The translations under genes were made by a program, and so were the position numbers. The notes under the pieces were generated by a model that worked only from the letters and a program-made list of their open reading frames with translations, searched no databases and was not told the DNA's origin. Positions 34,976-44,079 of a stretch of DNA of 64,000 nucleotides are shown piece by piece (the stretch's first letter is position 1; the number at the start of each line of letters is the position of its first letter). Source of the stretch: Clostridium sp. Cult3 (GTDB taxonomy: Bacteria; Bacillota; Clostridia; Tissierellales; Tepidimicrobiaceae); NCBI RefSeq assembly GCF_021655115.1, contig NZ_PPXY01000009.1, forward strand, positions 1-64,000, read 5' to 3'.

Positions 34976-36073
34976 ATGGTTAAGTTTATCCATACAGGAG
35001 ACTTACACCTTGGATTACAATTTAAAGATGTTTCCTTCCCAAGGGATATAGCAATGAAAAGAAGGGTAGAGCTATGGAATACTTTTCATCGCATAGTAGA
35101 CAAGGCTATCAGTGATAAAGTAGACTTTCTTTTTATAGCAGGTGATCTATATGAGGAAGAATACTTTACCTTAGGGGATATTAAAAGGGTAAGGGATATT
35201 TTAAGCAGAGCGGAAGATGTAGAAATAATAATTGTAGCAGGAAATCATGATCCCCTTAGTAGGAACTCTTTATACAATAGGATTACATGGCCTGAAAATG
35301 TCACTATATTTAATTCTCCATATATAGAAGGCCGAGAATATCCGGATAAAAATGTTTGTGTTTATGGATATAGTTGGGATAGAGGAGAGATTAGAGAACA
35401 AATACTAGAAACAGTAAAAGATATAGATGAGGAAAAGATAAATATACTGCTCATCCATGGAGACATATTTGATAAGGATAGCGTCTATCTCCCCATAGAT
35501 AAAAATCATTTGGAAAGCTTAGGCTTTGATTATATTGGACTAGGGCATATCCACAAACCCAATATCATATCCTCTAGGATGGCTTACTGTGGCAGCCCAG
35601 AGCCTTTGGACTTTGGAGAACAAGGAGAACATGGAATTATTCAAGGAACAATAGATAAGGGGATTGCCAACATAGATTTTATTCCATTTAGCAATAGAAT
35701 GTTCTTGGAAAGGACTTTGAAGATAGATCCTGCCCTTGGATATGAGGATATAGTAAAGGAAATCAGAAATTGTGATGAAAAAATCAATCTTAGAAAAAAT
35801 CTATATCGCATCAAGTTAGAAGGAGTTCTTAATAGAGAAATAGAACTTGATATTGAAGATATGGTAAACAGTTTGGAAGAAGATTTTTATTATATTGAAC
35901 TGACAGATAATACAATATTAGATTATGATTTAGATAGCCTAGAAAGGGAGAACCAAGACAATATCATAGGATACTTCATAAAAGCTATGAAGGAAAAGGA
36001 TTTAGAAGACAAAGTGGTTAGGGAGGCTTTATACGTTGGTTTAGAGGCCTTGATGAAAGGCAAGGTGGGATGA
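34976..36073 (+). CDS. DNA repair exonuclease of the SbcD/YhaO family
   Basis: A 365-residue metallophosphoesterase. HTGDLHLG near residue 6, FIAGDLYEE near 55, IVAGNHDP near 86, LIHGDIF near 163 and GLGHIHKP near 198 are the Mre11/SbcD motifs in order. A C-terminal capping region of about 130 residues follows. With the ATPase that overlaps it by 4 nt (ATGA), it forms a YhaO/YhaN-type nuclease complex thought to act on DNA ends. ATG after AAGGGGG. Confidence 0.88.
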   Translation: MVKFIHTGDLHLGLQFKDVSFPRDIAMKRRVELWNTFHRIVDKAISDKVDFLFIAGDLYEEEYFTLGDIKRVRDILSRAEDVEIIIVAGNHDPLSRNSLYNRITWPENVTIFNSPYIEGREYPDKNVCVYGYSWDRGEIREQILETVKDIDEEKINILLIHGDIFDKDSVYLPIDKNHLESLGFDYIGLGHIHKPNIISSRMAYCGSPEPLDFGEQGEHGIIQGTIDKGIANIDFIPFSNRMFLERTLKIDPALGYEDIVKEIRNCDEKINLRKNLYRIKLEGVLNREIELDIEDMVNSLEEDFYYIELTDNTILDYDLDSLERENQDNIIGYFIKAMKEKDLEDKVVREALYVGLEALMKGKVG

Positions 36074-38505
36074 TGATATTACAGGAATTAAATCTTGTTT
36101 CTTTTGGAAAATTCGAAAAGGAAATAATCCGACTTCAAAAAGGACTAAATATCATATATGGGGACAATGAATCGGGGAAAACTACAATACATAATTTTAT
36201 AGATGGAATGTTCTATGGTTTTTTAAAGCCCTATGCCAAGAGGAGAAATTATCTAGATGAACACGACAAATATAGACCTTGGAATAGGGATGAATATTTA
36301 GGTACACTGAAATTTATCAAAGATGAAAAAATCTATAGAATCCAAAGGGATTTCAACAATGGTGAAGTATGGGTTTACGATGATTTGACAGGCAGAGATG
36401 TAACAGCCGATATAGACAATGGTGAAAAGATAAAAGTCCATCTACCAGGTATTTACTTTTTTGATTTCAACAATCTAGTTTATAAAAACACCATATCCAT
36501 AAAACAATTGGGAAATCAAGTGGATTCTAATCTAGCTACGGAAGTTAAGGATAGATTAGCCAATATTAGTACTAGTTTAGATGATGATATTTCCGTAAAA
36601 AATGCCATAGAGGATTTAGACAAACAACTAGACCAGATTGGGACAATAAGGGCCTATACTAAACCCTATGGTAGAGCTGTAAAGGATTTAGAGAAGCTAA
36701 AAGCGGATAAAAAGGATTTAATATTGAAACAGGAAGAATATCATTCATACATGAGTCAATCTATTACTTTGGACAAGAAAATAGAAGAAGAAAGGGAAAA
36801 TTTAAAAGAACTAAAAAGACTGTTGGAAAAAACTCAGTTATTAGAGAAGAAAACAAATTATGAAGATGGCCTAAAGATAAAAGAGGAATTAGTAAAAATA
36901 GATAAAAAGATAGAAGAACTAAAACCCTATTCAAATCTATCTTTTGACGATTATACCAAGGCATTAAAATTGGAAAGTAATATTGAACATGTATCCAGGG
37001 AAATTCAGGAATTAGGTATATTATTAGACGATATAGACAATGAATTAAAAGCTTTAGAATTAGAGGAACAGGAAGGAATTGTAGATGGCATTACAGCTGA
37101 AAAACTGTATGATGATGTGGAAATATTTGATGAAATGGAAGAGGAAAAAAACAACATTATCATGAACAGCAATCAAAATAGACTAGATATTTTAAATTCT
37201 CAATTAAAGGGTAAAATTGATAAAGATAATAGATTTAATAAAATCATAATCCTTTTAGTAGTTTTAGCTATAGGTGCTTTAGGTATGACATTTATTAATA
37301 TTGTCTTAGCATTTTTGGCAATTCCTTTATTTGGCGTAGCCTTATATGCAAGAACTATTCGAAAAAAAATTCGAGAGGAAATAGATCAATTGGAAGGGGA
37401 AATTGAGAGAATATGTATTCAAGAGAAAGACCAAAATCAAAGGCTTAAAGATATAGAAAACCATCAAAGAGATATACTGTCTATATATAGTTGCAGTTCA
37501 AAATCCCAGTTAAAAAGATTACGGGAAGATATATACTTTAAACAGATGAATCACACCAATAGAGTAGATAAAGTCAATAGACTTAACAAAAACAGAAAAG
37601 ATGCTGTAGTAAAGTTACGAGCAAAGAACAGGGATAAAAAAATTTGGATAGACGATAAGGATTTAATTCTATCTAGAAACAAATCTCAGACTATTGAGGA
37701 ATTTAGCCACGGGTTAGAAAAAAAGGATTATCATGAAACATTGATTAAGGATAAGAAAAATAAGATTGATATTTTAGAAAAAACATTAGGAAACTTTAGT
37801 TTAGAGGAATTAAAGGAGACGGTAGGCGGCTATGAAAGAGAGTATTTTAAAGATGTAGAAGGGATAGATGTGGAAGAACTATCTAACAAGATATTAGAAG
37901 TAGAGGATTCTTTAACCCATCTTTCTAATACTAAGGCACGACTGGAAGAGAGAATTGATAATTTAAATCAACATGTTAAACGATTGATGGTTGTTGAAGA
38001 AGAAATAGCTAGGCTTAATAATTTAATCAAAGACTATGAGGATAGGATAAAGTCCATAGAAATAGCTAAAGATACCATAGACAGTATATCTAAGGAGATA
38101 CATGATCAGTTTGCACCAGCTATTAATAAAAAGGTTAGTAAAATAATGGGGTTTATAACTGATGGCAAATATGATCAGGTAAAGATAAATGATGATTTAA
38201 ATATTACCGTAGAAAACCCAGCTACTAAAGAGATAATAGATATTGGTAGCTTGAGCGGAGGCACTATAGACCAGCTGTATTTTGCTTTAAGGTTTAGCAT
38301 TACATCCTCCATGGAAACTGAGGATCTTCCTTTGATATTGGATGATTGTTTTATTCAATATGATGATACTAGGCTTATAAACATACTAAAATATTTAAGC
38401 GATATAAGCAATAGAAAGCAGATTTTGCTCTTTACCTGCCAAAACAGGGAAAGGGAAATATTAGATGAATTAGGGTTAAAGTATAACTTAATCCAATTGA
38501 CTTAA
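36070..38505 (+). CDS. YhaN/SbcC-like AAA ATPase with membrane hairpin
   Basis: An 811-residue SMC-like protein. The N-terminal half ATPase has Walker A GDNESGKTT near residue 34. Two long coiled-coil stretches (about 185-370 and 440-700) surround a hydrophobic hairpin at about 395-430 (IILLVVLAIGALGMTFINIV, LAFLAIPLFGVALYA). The C-terminal half has signature LSGGTIDQLYFALRF and Walker B PLILDDCF. The YhaN branch differs from SbcC in this membrane segment in place of the zinc hook. It would use ATP to clamp DNA at the membrane for the partner nuclease. It starts within the nuclease gene's stop codon region. Confidence 0.85.
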   Translation: MMILQELNLVSFGKFEKEIIRLQKGLNIIYGDNESGKTTIHNFIDGMFYGFLKPYAKRRNYLDEHDKYRPWNRDEYLGTLKFIKDEKIYRIQRDFNNGEVWVYDDLTGRDVTADIDNGEKIKVHLPGIYFFDFNNLVYKNTISIKQLGNQVDSNLATEVKDRLANISTSLDDDISVKNAIEDLDKQLDQIGTIRAYTKPYGRAVKDLEKLKADKKDLILKQEEYHSYMSQSITLDKKIEEERENLKELKRLLEKTQLLEKKTNYEDGLKIKEELVKIDKKIEELKPYSNLSFDDYTKALKLESNIEHVSREIQELGILLDDIDNELKALELEEQEGIVDGITAEKLYDDVEIFDEMEEEKNNIIMNSNQNRLDILNSQLKGKIDKDNRFNKIIILLVVLAIGALGMTFINIVLAFLAIPLFGVALYARTIRKKIREEIDQLEGEIERICIQEKDQNQRLKDIENHQRDILSIYSCSSKSQLKRLREDIYFKQMNHTNRVDKVNRLNKNRKDAVVKLRAKNRDKKIWIDDKDLILSRNKSQTIEEFSHGLEKKDYHETLIKDKKNKIDILEKTLGNFSLEELKETVGGYEREYFKDVEGIDVEELSNKILEVEDSLTHLSNTKARLEERIDNLNQHVKRLMVVEEEIARLNNLIKDYEDRIKSIEIAKDTIDSISKEIHDQFAPAINKKVSKIMGFITDGKYDQVKINDDLNITVENPATKEIIDIGSLSGGTIDQLYFALRFSITSSMETEDLPLILDDCFIQYDDTRLINILKYLSDISNRKQILLFTCQNREREILDELGLKYNLIQLT

Positions 38506-38588
38506 TCCATTACATTAAGTCTTGTAAAACAGGCTATTAGTCATTAGGACCTTTAAGTTAAACTTTAACATCAATAGAGGTGATGCCT

Positions 38589-39275
38589 TTGATATATGCA
38601 ATAGGAGACTTACATTTGGATTACTCCAAGAAAAAACCCATGGATATATTTGGGGAACAATGGGTTGATCATGAAGAGAAGATATTCAAAAATTGGAATA
38701 GTTTAATTGATGATGAAGATATAGTATTATTGCCTGGGGACATTTCCTGGGCGTTAAAGCTTGATGAAGCTTATGCCGATTTAAGGAGGATAGACCAATT
38801 ACCTGGACAAAAGATAATTACAAAAGGCAATCATGATTACTGGTGGCAAGGACCGAAGAAACTAAAGGAATTGAACTTAGATTCTATAATTTTCTTACAA
38901 AATAGTAGCTTTACTTATGAAAATGTTGGCATTGGCGGAACTAGAGGGTGGATATCTGAAGATGTAGAAGATTTTAGCGAAAAAGATGAAAGGATATTTA
39001 ATAGGGAGTTAAACAGGTTAAAACTATCCTTAGATTCTATTGATAAAAATGTAGATGTAAAAATAGCCATGTTGCATTATCCACCTTTTAATATGGATTC
39101 AACTCCCAATGGATTTGTAAACCTTATGGAAGAGTATCATGTGGATATATGTATATATGGTCATCTCCATGCAGAAGGTCATAACTATGTAATTGAAGAT
39201 ATGGTCCAAGGAATACAGTTTTACTGCGTTTCCAGTGATTATATAGATTTTATCCCAAGAAAAATAATTTTATGA
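38589..39275 (+). CDS. Calcineurin-like metallophosphoesterase
   Basis: About 228 residues. AIGDLHLD near the start, LLPGDISWAL near 50, KGNHDYWW near 80, MLHYPPF near 160 and YGHLHAEGH near 193 supply the two-metal site. This set, including GDISWA and NHDYWW, belongs to a small Firmicute branch of uncharacterised phosphohydrolases. The frame opens at GTG 38580, but TTG 38589 has the better distance from AGAGGTG and gives MIYAIGDLH. It lies 15 nt before nagB on the same strand, so it may be co-transcribed with the nag genes. Confidence 0.82.
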   Translation: MIYAIGDLHLDYSKKKPMDIFGEQWVDHEEKIFKNWNSLIDDEDIVLLPGDISWALKLDEAYADLRRIDQLPGQKIITKGNHDYWWQGPKKLKELNLDSIIFLQNSSFTYENVGIGGTRGWISEDVEDFSEKDERIFNRELNRLKLSLDSIDKNVDVKIAMLHYPPFNMDSTPNGFVNLMEEYHVDICIYGHLHAEGHNYVIEDMVQGIQFYCVSSDYIDFIPRKIIL

Positions 39276-39290
39276 GGAGGGTAATGAAAT

Positions 39291-40016
39291 ATGAGAGTGA
39301 TTGTAAAAAAGGACTATGAAAGCATTAGCAAGGAAGCAGCAAATATAATAAAGGATGAAATGGTTAAAAATCCGAACATAGTATTGGGGCTAGCGACAGG
39401 AAGTACTCCAGTAGGTATGTATCAGGAGTTGATTAGATTTCATAAAGAAGAAGGATTGGATTTTTCTAATGTGACTACTTTTAATCTAGACGAATATGTA
39501 GGAATAGATGATGACCATCCAAATAGTTACCACTATTTTATGAAAGACGTGTTATTTGATCATATAAATATAAATATGGAAAATACCTTTGTGCCCGATG
39601 GAAAAGCTGAGGATCCTGAAAGCTATTGCAGAGAATACGATAGATTAATAGAAGAAAAAGGAGGCATAGATATCCAGATATTAGGCATTGGCGAAAATGG
39701 GCATATTGCCTTTAATGAACCTGATAAAAAATTAAATGTAGGTACTAGTATAGTAGATTTAACTCAGTCAACTATTGAAGCCAATTCCAGATTTTTTGAT
39801 TCCATAGATGAAGTACCAAAAACAGCAATAACCATGGGAATTGGCAGTATTATGAAAGCCAAAAAGATAATTCTATTGGCCAATGGCAAGAAAAAGGCAA
39901 AAGTTATTAAGGAACTGTTAAAAGGCGAAAAAATAACTACAGATCTACCAGCCAGTATGTTGTTATTACATCCAGATGTTACTGTTATAGTTGATGAAGA
40001 AGCTTACAATGGCTAA
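39291..40016 (+). CDS. nagB: Glucosamine-6-phosphate deaminase
   Basis: A 241-residue enzyme with GLATGSTPVGMYQELIR near residue 33, FNLDEYVGI near 64 (catalytic Asp) and LGIGENGHIAFNEPD near 128 (active-site His and Glu). It converts glucosamine 6-phosphate to fructose 6-phosphate and ammonia, linking MurNAc/GlcNAc recycling to glycolysis. It lacks the E. coli enzyme's C-terminal allosteric extension (about 266 residues there), as in B. subtilis. ATG after GAGGAGG. NagA follows in 23 nt. Confidence 0.95.
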   Translation: MRVIVKKDYESISKEAANIIKDEMVKNPNIVLGLATGSTPVGMYQELIRFHKEEGLDFSNVTTFNLDEYVGIDDDHPNSYHYFMKDVLFDHININMENTFVPDGKAEDPESYCREYDRLIEEKGGIDIQILGIGENGHIAFNEPDKKLNVGTSIVDLTQSTIEANSRFFDSIDEVPKTAITMGIGSIMKAKKIILLANGKKKAKVIKELLKGEKITTDLPASMLLLHPDVTVIVDEEAYNG

Positions 40017-40039
40017 ATAGTGGTAAAGAAGGTGATATT

Positions 40040-41200
40040 ATGAGAGTTATAATCAAAGATGTAAATATAATTACCCCTTTTGATATATTGTATGGTGGGG
40101 AAGTATTAATAGAGAATGGAAAGATAGCAGGAATTGGTAAAGATGAGGAACTAAGTGAAGTATCAACCGATAGGGTAATCCATGGAAAAGGACAATATTT
40201 AGCTCCAGGGCTTATAGATATCCATAATCATGGTAATTCTGGTTATGATGTAATGGATAGTACTGAAGAAGCGTTAGATAAGATGGCAGAATTTCATTTA
40301 AGAAATGGAGTAACTTCCTTTTTAGGTACGGTAATTACTTCATCTTATGAAAATATGATCAAGGCTTCTGAAAATATTGTTCAATATAAAAACAAGGAAG
40401 ATAAATCTAAACTATTGGGAATTCATTTGGAGGGACCTTTTTTCTCAATTGATAAGAAGGGAGCACAGCCAGCTGAATATATTAAAACCCCAAATATGAA
40501 AGATATGAAGGAAATAGTCAAAATATCCAAGGGAAATCTTAAGATGGTATCTTTAGCGCCTGAAAAAGAAGGAGCCCTTGAAGTCGTATCTTTCCTAGTT
40601 TCAGAAGGGATAACTGTAGCTATGGCCCATAGCAATGGAACCTTTGATGAAACGAAAGGGGCAATAAATCATGGAGCAACTGTAGCTACCCATCTATACA
40701 ATGGCATGAGAAGTTTTTCCCATAGGGAACCGGGAATCGTAGGGGCAGCCTTAACAGATGATAGAGTTTTTTGTGAGCTTATATATGATAGAATTCATCT
40801 ACATGATGCTGCAGTTAAGATGGCTTTAAAGATGAAAGGAATCGATAAGATTATATTGGTTTCAGATGCTATGAGAGCAGCAGGTTTAGAAAATGGGGAT
40901 TATGAATTAGGAGGCCAAAAGGTAATAGTCAAAGATGGTGCGGCAAGGTTAGAAGGTGGTAGTTTAGCTGGTTCTACCCTTAATTTAAGGGATGCAGTGT
41001 TTAATATGGTGCATTATTTAAATATACCAATTCATCATGCCATTAGAATGGCAAGCTTGACTCCTGCAAAAGCTATAGGAGTTGATAGAAATAAAGGTAG
41101 TATAGAAGTTGGAAAAGATGCAGATTTGATTTTATTAGATGGAAATATAAATATTGCTGCCTCTATAGTGGGAGGTAATCCAATATGGCTAAAGAGATAG
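40040..41200 (+). CDS. nagA: N-acetylglucosamine-6-phosphate deacetylase
   Basis: A 386-residue amidohydrolase with metal and substrate residues in IDIHNHGNSGYD, GIHLEGPFF, MAHSNGTFDE, ATHLYNGMRSFSHREPGIVG and LVSDAMRAAG. It removes the acetyl group of GlcNAc 6-phosphate, the product of MurQ, to give the substrate of NagB. ATG after AAGGTGAT. Its last 16 nt overlap the start of the CYTH-domain gene. Together with nagB it forms an operon outside the murRQP cluster. Confidence 0.95.
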   Translation: MRVIIKDVNIITPFDILYGGEVLIENGKIAGIGKDEELSEVSTDRVIHGKGQYLAPGLIDIHNHGNSGYDVMDSTEEALDKMAEFHLRNGVTSFLGTVITSSYENMIKASENIVQYKNKEDKSKLLGIHLEGPFFSIDKKGAQPAEYIKTPNMKDMKEIVKISKGNLKMVSLAPEKEGALEVVSFLVSEGITVAMAHSNGTFDETKGAINHGATVATHLYNGMRSFSHREPGIVGAALTDDRVFCELIYDRIHLHDAAVKMALKMKGIDKIILVSDAMRAAGLENGDYELGGQKVIVKDGAARLEGGSLAGSTLNLRDAVFNMVHYLNIPIHHAIRMASLTPAKAIGVDRNKGSIEVGKDADLILLDGNINIAASIVGGNPIWLKR

Positions 41201-41721
41201 AGGTAAAGGTTTTAAATATAGATTTAGATGAGATGGAAGATAGACTGATCAAATTAGGGGCTAATTTGATATCTAAAGAATATCAAATTAATACCATATT
41301 TGATTCCAAGGATAATTATATAAATGAAGATTTAAATAGTTATTTGAGGATAAGGGAGATAAAGGATCTATTAACTGAGGAAGTCCACATTAATTTGACT
41401 TTGAAACAAAATATAGGCAGTGAAGCCATTAGACAAAATATAGAAACTACTACAGAAATAGGGGATAAAAAAGCCATGATATCCATCCTTGAAAGTTTAA
41501 GATATGAAATAATAGGTGAAGGCTATAAATATAGAACTTCCTATGTCTACGAAAATATAAGATTTGATTTAGATAGATGGGATGAGAATACCTATCCTTA
41601 TCCCTATATGGAAATAGAAGTAGAAAATGAAGAAGATTTGGAAAAGGCAATAGAACTACTTGAAATTGACAGAAAGAACATTTCTACCAAATCTATAATC
41701 CAGCTTAAAGAAAACTTGTAA
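41185..41721 (+). CDS. CYTH-domain protein (class IV adenylate cyclase/triphosphatase-like)
   Basis: A 178-residue CYTH protein. KEIEVKVLNID holds the ExExK motif; YLRIREIK, LTLKQN, IRFDLDRW and MEIEVENEEDL supply the other tunnel-lining charges. The fold hydrolyses or cyclises triphosphates such as ATP or tripolyphosphate; CyaB-type cyclase or thiamine-triphosphatase activity cannot be told apart by sight. It overlaps the 3' end of nagA, so it is translated from the same message, though no role in aminosugar use is known. Confidence 0.8.
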   Translation: MAKEIEVKVLNIDLDEMEDRLIKLGANLISKEYQINTIFDSKDNYINEDLNSYLRIREIKDLLTEEVHINLTLKQNIGSEAIRQNIETTTEIGDKKAMISILESLRYEIIGEGYKYRTSYVYENIRFDLDRWDENTYPYPYMEIEVENEEDLEKAIELLEIDRKNISTKSIIQLKENL

Positions 41722-41777
41722 CCAAAATCTATATAATGAATAATATATAATAAAGTAGATTTTGAGGAGGTTTTTAG

Positions 41778-41939
41778 ATGTTAAACGATTTATTACAAGG
41801 ATTGACTCAAGGTGGCAGTAGTTCTATATTGTTGATATTTGTTTTGCTTCTACTATTTGGCGGTGGTTTTGATGGTGGGTTTGATGGCAATATACTATTT
41901 ATATTCCTGATTATATTTTTAATAGGTGGGTTTTTCTAG
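41778..41939 (+). CDS. Small glycine-rich membrane peptide
   Basis: A 53-residue peptide with ATG after GAGGAGG. A polar head MLNDLLQGLTQGGSS is followed by LLIFVLLLLFGGGFDGGFDG and a second hydrophobic stretch ILFIFLIIFLIGGFF, so it is probably a two-helix membrane peptide. Similar tiny proteins are typical of spore formers, and I infer a possible spore-associated role, but there is no direct evidence. It ends in a perfect palindromic terminator. Confidence 0.65.
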   Translation: MLNDLLQGLTQGGSSSILLIFVLLLLFGGGFDGGFDGNILFIFLIIFLIGGFF

Positions 41940-41971
41940 CAAATAGATAGCTAATTAGCTATCTATTTGCT
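41938..41971. terminator. Perfectly palindromic terminator
   Basis: A 34-bp palindrome with half-site AGCAAATAGATAGCTAA. It begins within the stop codon of the small peptide and lies before the convergent DUF378 gene. Confidence 0.7.
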
Positions 41972-41986
41972 TTAATAAATTAATAA

Positions 41987-42181
41987 TTAGGAAGTCTTTT
42001 CTCTGTCAGAATAGAACTTAAAAGAATATATTCCTGCCAATCCTACCAATCCGTATATTATTCTACTTAATACAGAACTAGAGCCACCAAAGATAGCAGC
42101 AACTAGATCAAATTGAAATAATCCAATTAATCCCCAATTTATTGCCCCTATTATGACTAAAGTTAATGCTAATGTATCCAT
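41987..42181 (-). CDS. DUF378 membrane protein
   Basis: A 64-residue protein with two hydrophobic helices. ALTLVIIGAINWGLIGLFQF is the DUF378 signature (IGAINWGLxG), and RIIYGLVGLAGIYSF forms the second helix. The family is widespread in bacteria and of unknown function. ATG start after AGGAG. It faces the small peptide gene across a shared terminator. Confidence 0.85.
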   Translation of the reverse strand: MDTLALTLVIIGAINWGLIGLFQFDLVAAIFGGSSSVLSRIIYGLVGLAGIYSFKFYSDREKTS

Positions 42182-42310
42182 GGACTCACTCCTTTTTATA
42201 TTTTAAGAATATTATTCCAAGATAAAAAATAAATATTCAATAAAAGTAACAATAAATAGCCTCCTATCATAATATAAATTGAGAAGATAATCAAGAAGGA
42301 GGTTATTTAG

Positions 42311-42514
42311 ATGGTAGAAGAGGCTAATGTTGCTGGAAGAAGAAATGGTTGTTTTGATGGTGTTTTAGGAGGAATGAATGATGAGTTATTGTTTTTCTTC
42401 CTATTGCTAGTAGTTTTGTTTAACAATGAATGCTGGTTTGACAGAAATGATGACTCACTATTATTTTTCTTCTTATTGCTAGTAATCATATTCTGCAATT
42501 GTGGTGTATTCTAA
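42311..42514 (+). CDS. Small membrane protein with internal duplication
   Basis: A 67-residue protein with ATG after AAGGAGG. A short polar head (MVEEANVAGRRNGCFDG) is followed by two copies of one hydrophobic unit, DELLFFFLLLVVLFNN and DSLLFFFLLLVIIFCN, each preceded by acidic/polar residues. The duplication is also visible in DNA as two similar stretches of about 40 bp about 63 bp apart. Cysteines occur near both helix ends. It is probably a two-helix membrane peptide; similar tiny proteins are frequent in spore formers, function unknown. Confidence 0.6.
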   Translation: MVEEANVAGRRNGCFDGVLGGMNDELLFFFLLLVVLFNNECWFDRNDDSLLFFFLLLVIIFCNCGVF

Positions 42515-42540
42515 TCCCGTATCCATTACGGGATTTTTTC
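42513..42540 (+). terminator. Rho-independent terminator
   Basis: AATCCCGTA (42513-42521) pairs with TACGGGATT (42527-42535), followed by T residues. Confidence 0.85.
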
Positions 42541-42594
42541 TATTTTTAATGGAATAATAAGAATATACCATTTAAAGAGGAGGATAAATAATAG

Positions 42595-43953
42595 ATGAAG
42601 GGATATAAATTTGCATTATTAATTATAGGATTTATATTAATAGCTAGTTCCTGTAGCCCCAAAACTTTAAAGAAACCCAATGTAGTAGAGGATGTTGAGA
42701 ATGAAAAAATTAATGATGATGATTTAGAAACGGAAATCAACAATTCTAGTATCAAAGAAGATGAAAGATTGACGAAAAAAACATTAAAAAGCCCAAATAT
42801 AGATTACATACTTACTGGAAAAGACCAGGAAGAAAAATCTAGCAAAATAAATATGAACTTAAGCAATTTCATAGTAAACAAAAGCTTTAACTCAAAAGAT
42901 AAAAACAATTTTGATACAGACTTAATGTATAAGCGCTATCTTATGCCTGAGGACTATATACTTATTACTAAAGATAAAATAGATATATATATGGAGCCTA
43001 CAACTAATGCTAATGTAGTAGCCTCCGCATACATTTATGAAAAATTAAAAGTGTCAAAGGAAGTAATAGGTCAATATAGAAAAGATGGAAATTCTGACAA
43101 ATGGTATCTAGTCTCCTGGAGCAACAAAGATGGCTACCCTTTTCATGGATTTATCCCAGCAAGTTCAGGGGAATTGAGAAGCTTTAGATTCAGCGAGATG
43201 CATAACCAAATTCTAACTCTTGAAGAGGCTATAGCTACCAATAGGTATGGATATGTATCCAATTATAAGGATGTTAACGGTTCACCACCGTTAATAAATA
43301 ACAAAGCTATGGATCAATATGGGACGCAAGCCTATCAATCAGCCCCTGCATATAGGAATCTAGAGGATAAAAGTCAATTTAGATATGTACCTGATGGGAT
43401 GATGGTTTTTATTAAAGACGAGATCAAGGGATATTATAAAGTCAAAATAATTGACTATGAAGGTCAATACTGGATACCTAAAAAATATATATCATTGGAC
43501 AATAATCTAGATACCCTATCTAAGGTAGTGGTAGTAGATATAAAAAACCAGAACCAAGGAGTATTTGAAAATAGAGGAGATAATTGGACACTGGTATCTT
43601 ATGGATTGGCAACTACGGGAGTAGAGGGAAAAGCTAGCTATGTAACGCCGATAGGAAAGTTTAAGGTGTTGGATAAAAAAGAAAGGTTTTATTATCTTGG
43701 AGAAGGTAGCGATGAAATAGCTGGATATGCTCCTTATGGAGTTAGATTTGCCCAAGGAGCCTATATACATGGAATTCCAGTAGAATATATTAAGGAAAAT
43801 GGAAAAAATATTGATCCAGGGATGAGGGAGTTTTTATTTACTATTGGCACTTTTCCTCGATCTCATAAATGCGTAAGAAACTATACTAGCCATGCAAAAT
43901 TTCTTTTTGACTGGCTGGATGTAAATGATTCTGCTGTAATAGTGTTTAAATAA
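42595..43953 (+). CDS. L,D-transpeptidase (YkuD) lipoprotein with SH3-like domains
   Basis: A 452-residue exported protein. The signal peptide ends in lipobox IASSC with lipidated Cys20. A charged linker of about 90 residues follows, then SH3-like repeats (ILITKDKIDIYMEPTTNANV, DGMMVFIKDEIKGYYKVKI) and a C-terminal YkuD domain with HGIPVEY and catalytic Cys426 in SHKCVR, where SHGCVR is usual. It would form 3-3 cross-links or attach proteins to peptidoglycan. Gly-to-Lys in the catalytic motif is noteworthy but His and Cys are kept. Monocistronic; ATG after AGAGGAGG. Confidence 0.87.
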   Translation: MKGYKFALLIIGFILIASSCSPKTLKKPNVVEDVENEKINDDDLETEINNSSIKEDERLTKKTLKSPNIDYILTGKDQEEKSSKINMNLSNFIVNKSFNSKDKNNFDTDLMYKRYLMPEDYILITKDKIDIYMEPTTNANVVASAYIYEKLKVSKEVIGQYRKDGNSDKWYLVSWSNKDGYPFHGFIPASSGELRSFRFSEMHNQILTLEEAIATNRYGYVSNYKDVNGSPPLINNKAMDQYGTQAYQSAPAYRNLEDKSQFRYVPDGMMVFIKDEIKGYYKVKIIDYEGQYWIPKKYISLDNNLDTLSKVVVVDIKNQNQGVFENRGDNWTLVSYGLATTGVEGKASYVTPIGKFKVLDKKERFYYLGEGSDEIAGYAPYGVRFAQGAYIHGIPVEYIKENGKNIDPGMREFLFTIGTFPRSHKCVRNYTSHAKFLFDWLDVNDSAVIVFK

Positions 43954-43982
43954 ACATCTTAAGGCATGCCTTAAGATGTTTA
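43951..43982. terminator. Perfectly palindromic terminator
   Basis: A 32-bp palindrome with half-site TAAACATCTTAAGGCA, beginning at the transpeptidase stop codon and followed by TTTAAAAAAA. Confidence 0.7.
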
Positions 43983-44013
43983 TTTAAAAAAATTTAAAAA
44001 AATCATTAAAAAG

Positions 44014-44041
44014 TATAGCACATTTAATTAAATGTGCTATA
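44014..44041. promoter_or_regulatory. 28-bp palindrome over the ppsA promoter
   Basis: Perfect dyad with half-site TATAGCACATTTAA. Its right end overlaps the -10 TATAAT at 44038-44043. It is not followed by a T tract, and it lies directly before the gene, so an operator is more likely than a terminator. Confidence 0.5.
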
Positions 44042-44079
44042 ATATATACATACAAACAAGACAATAGGAGGTATAATAT

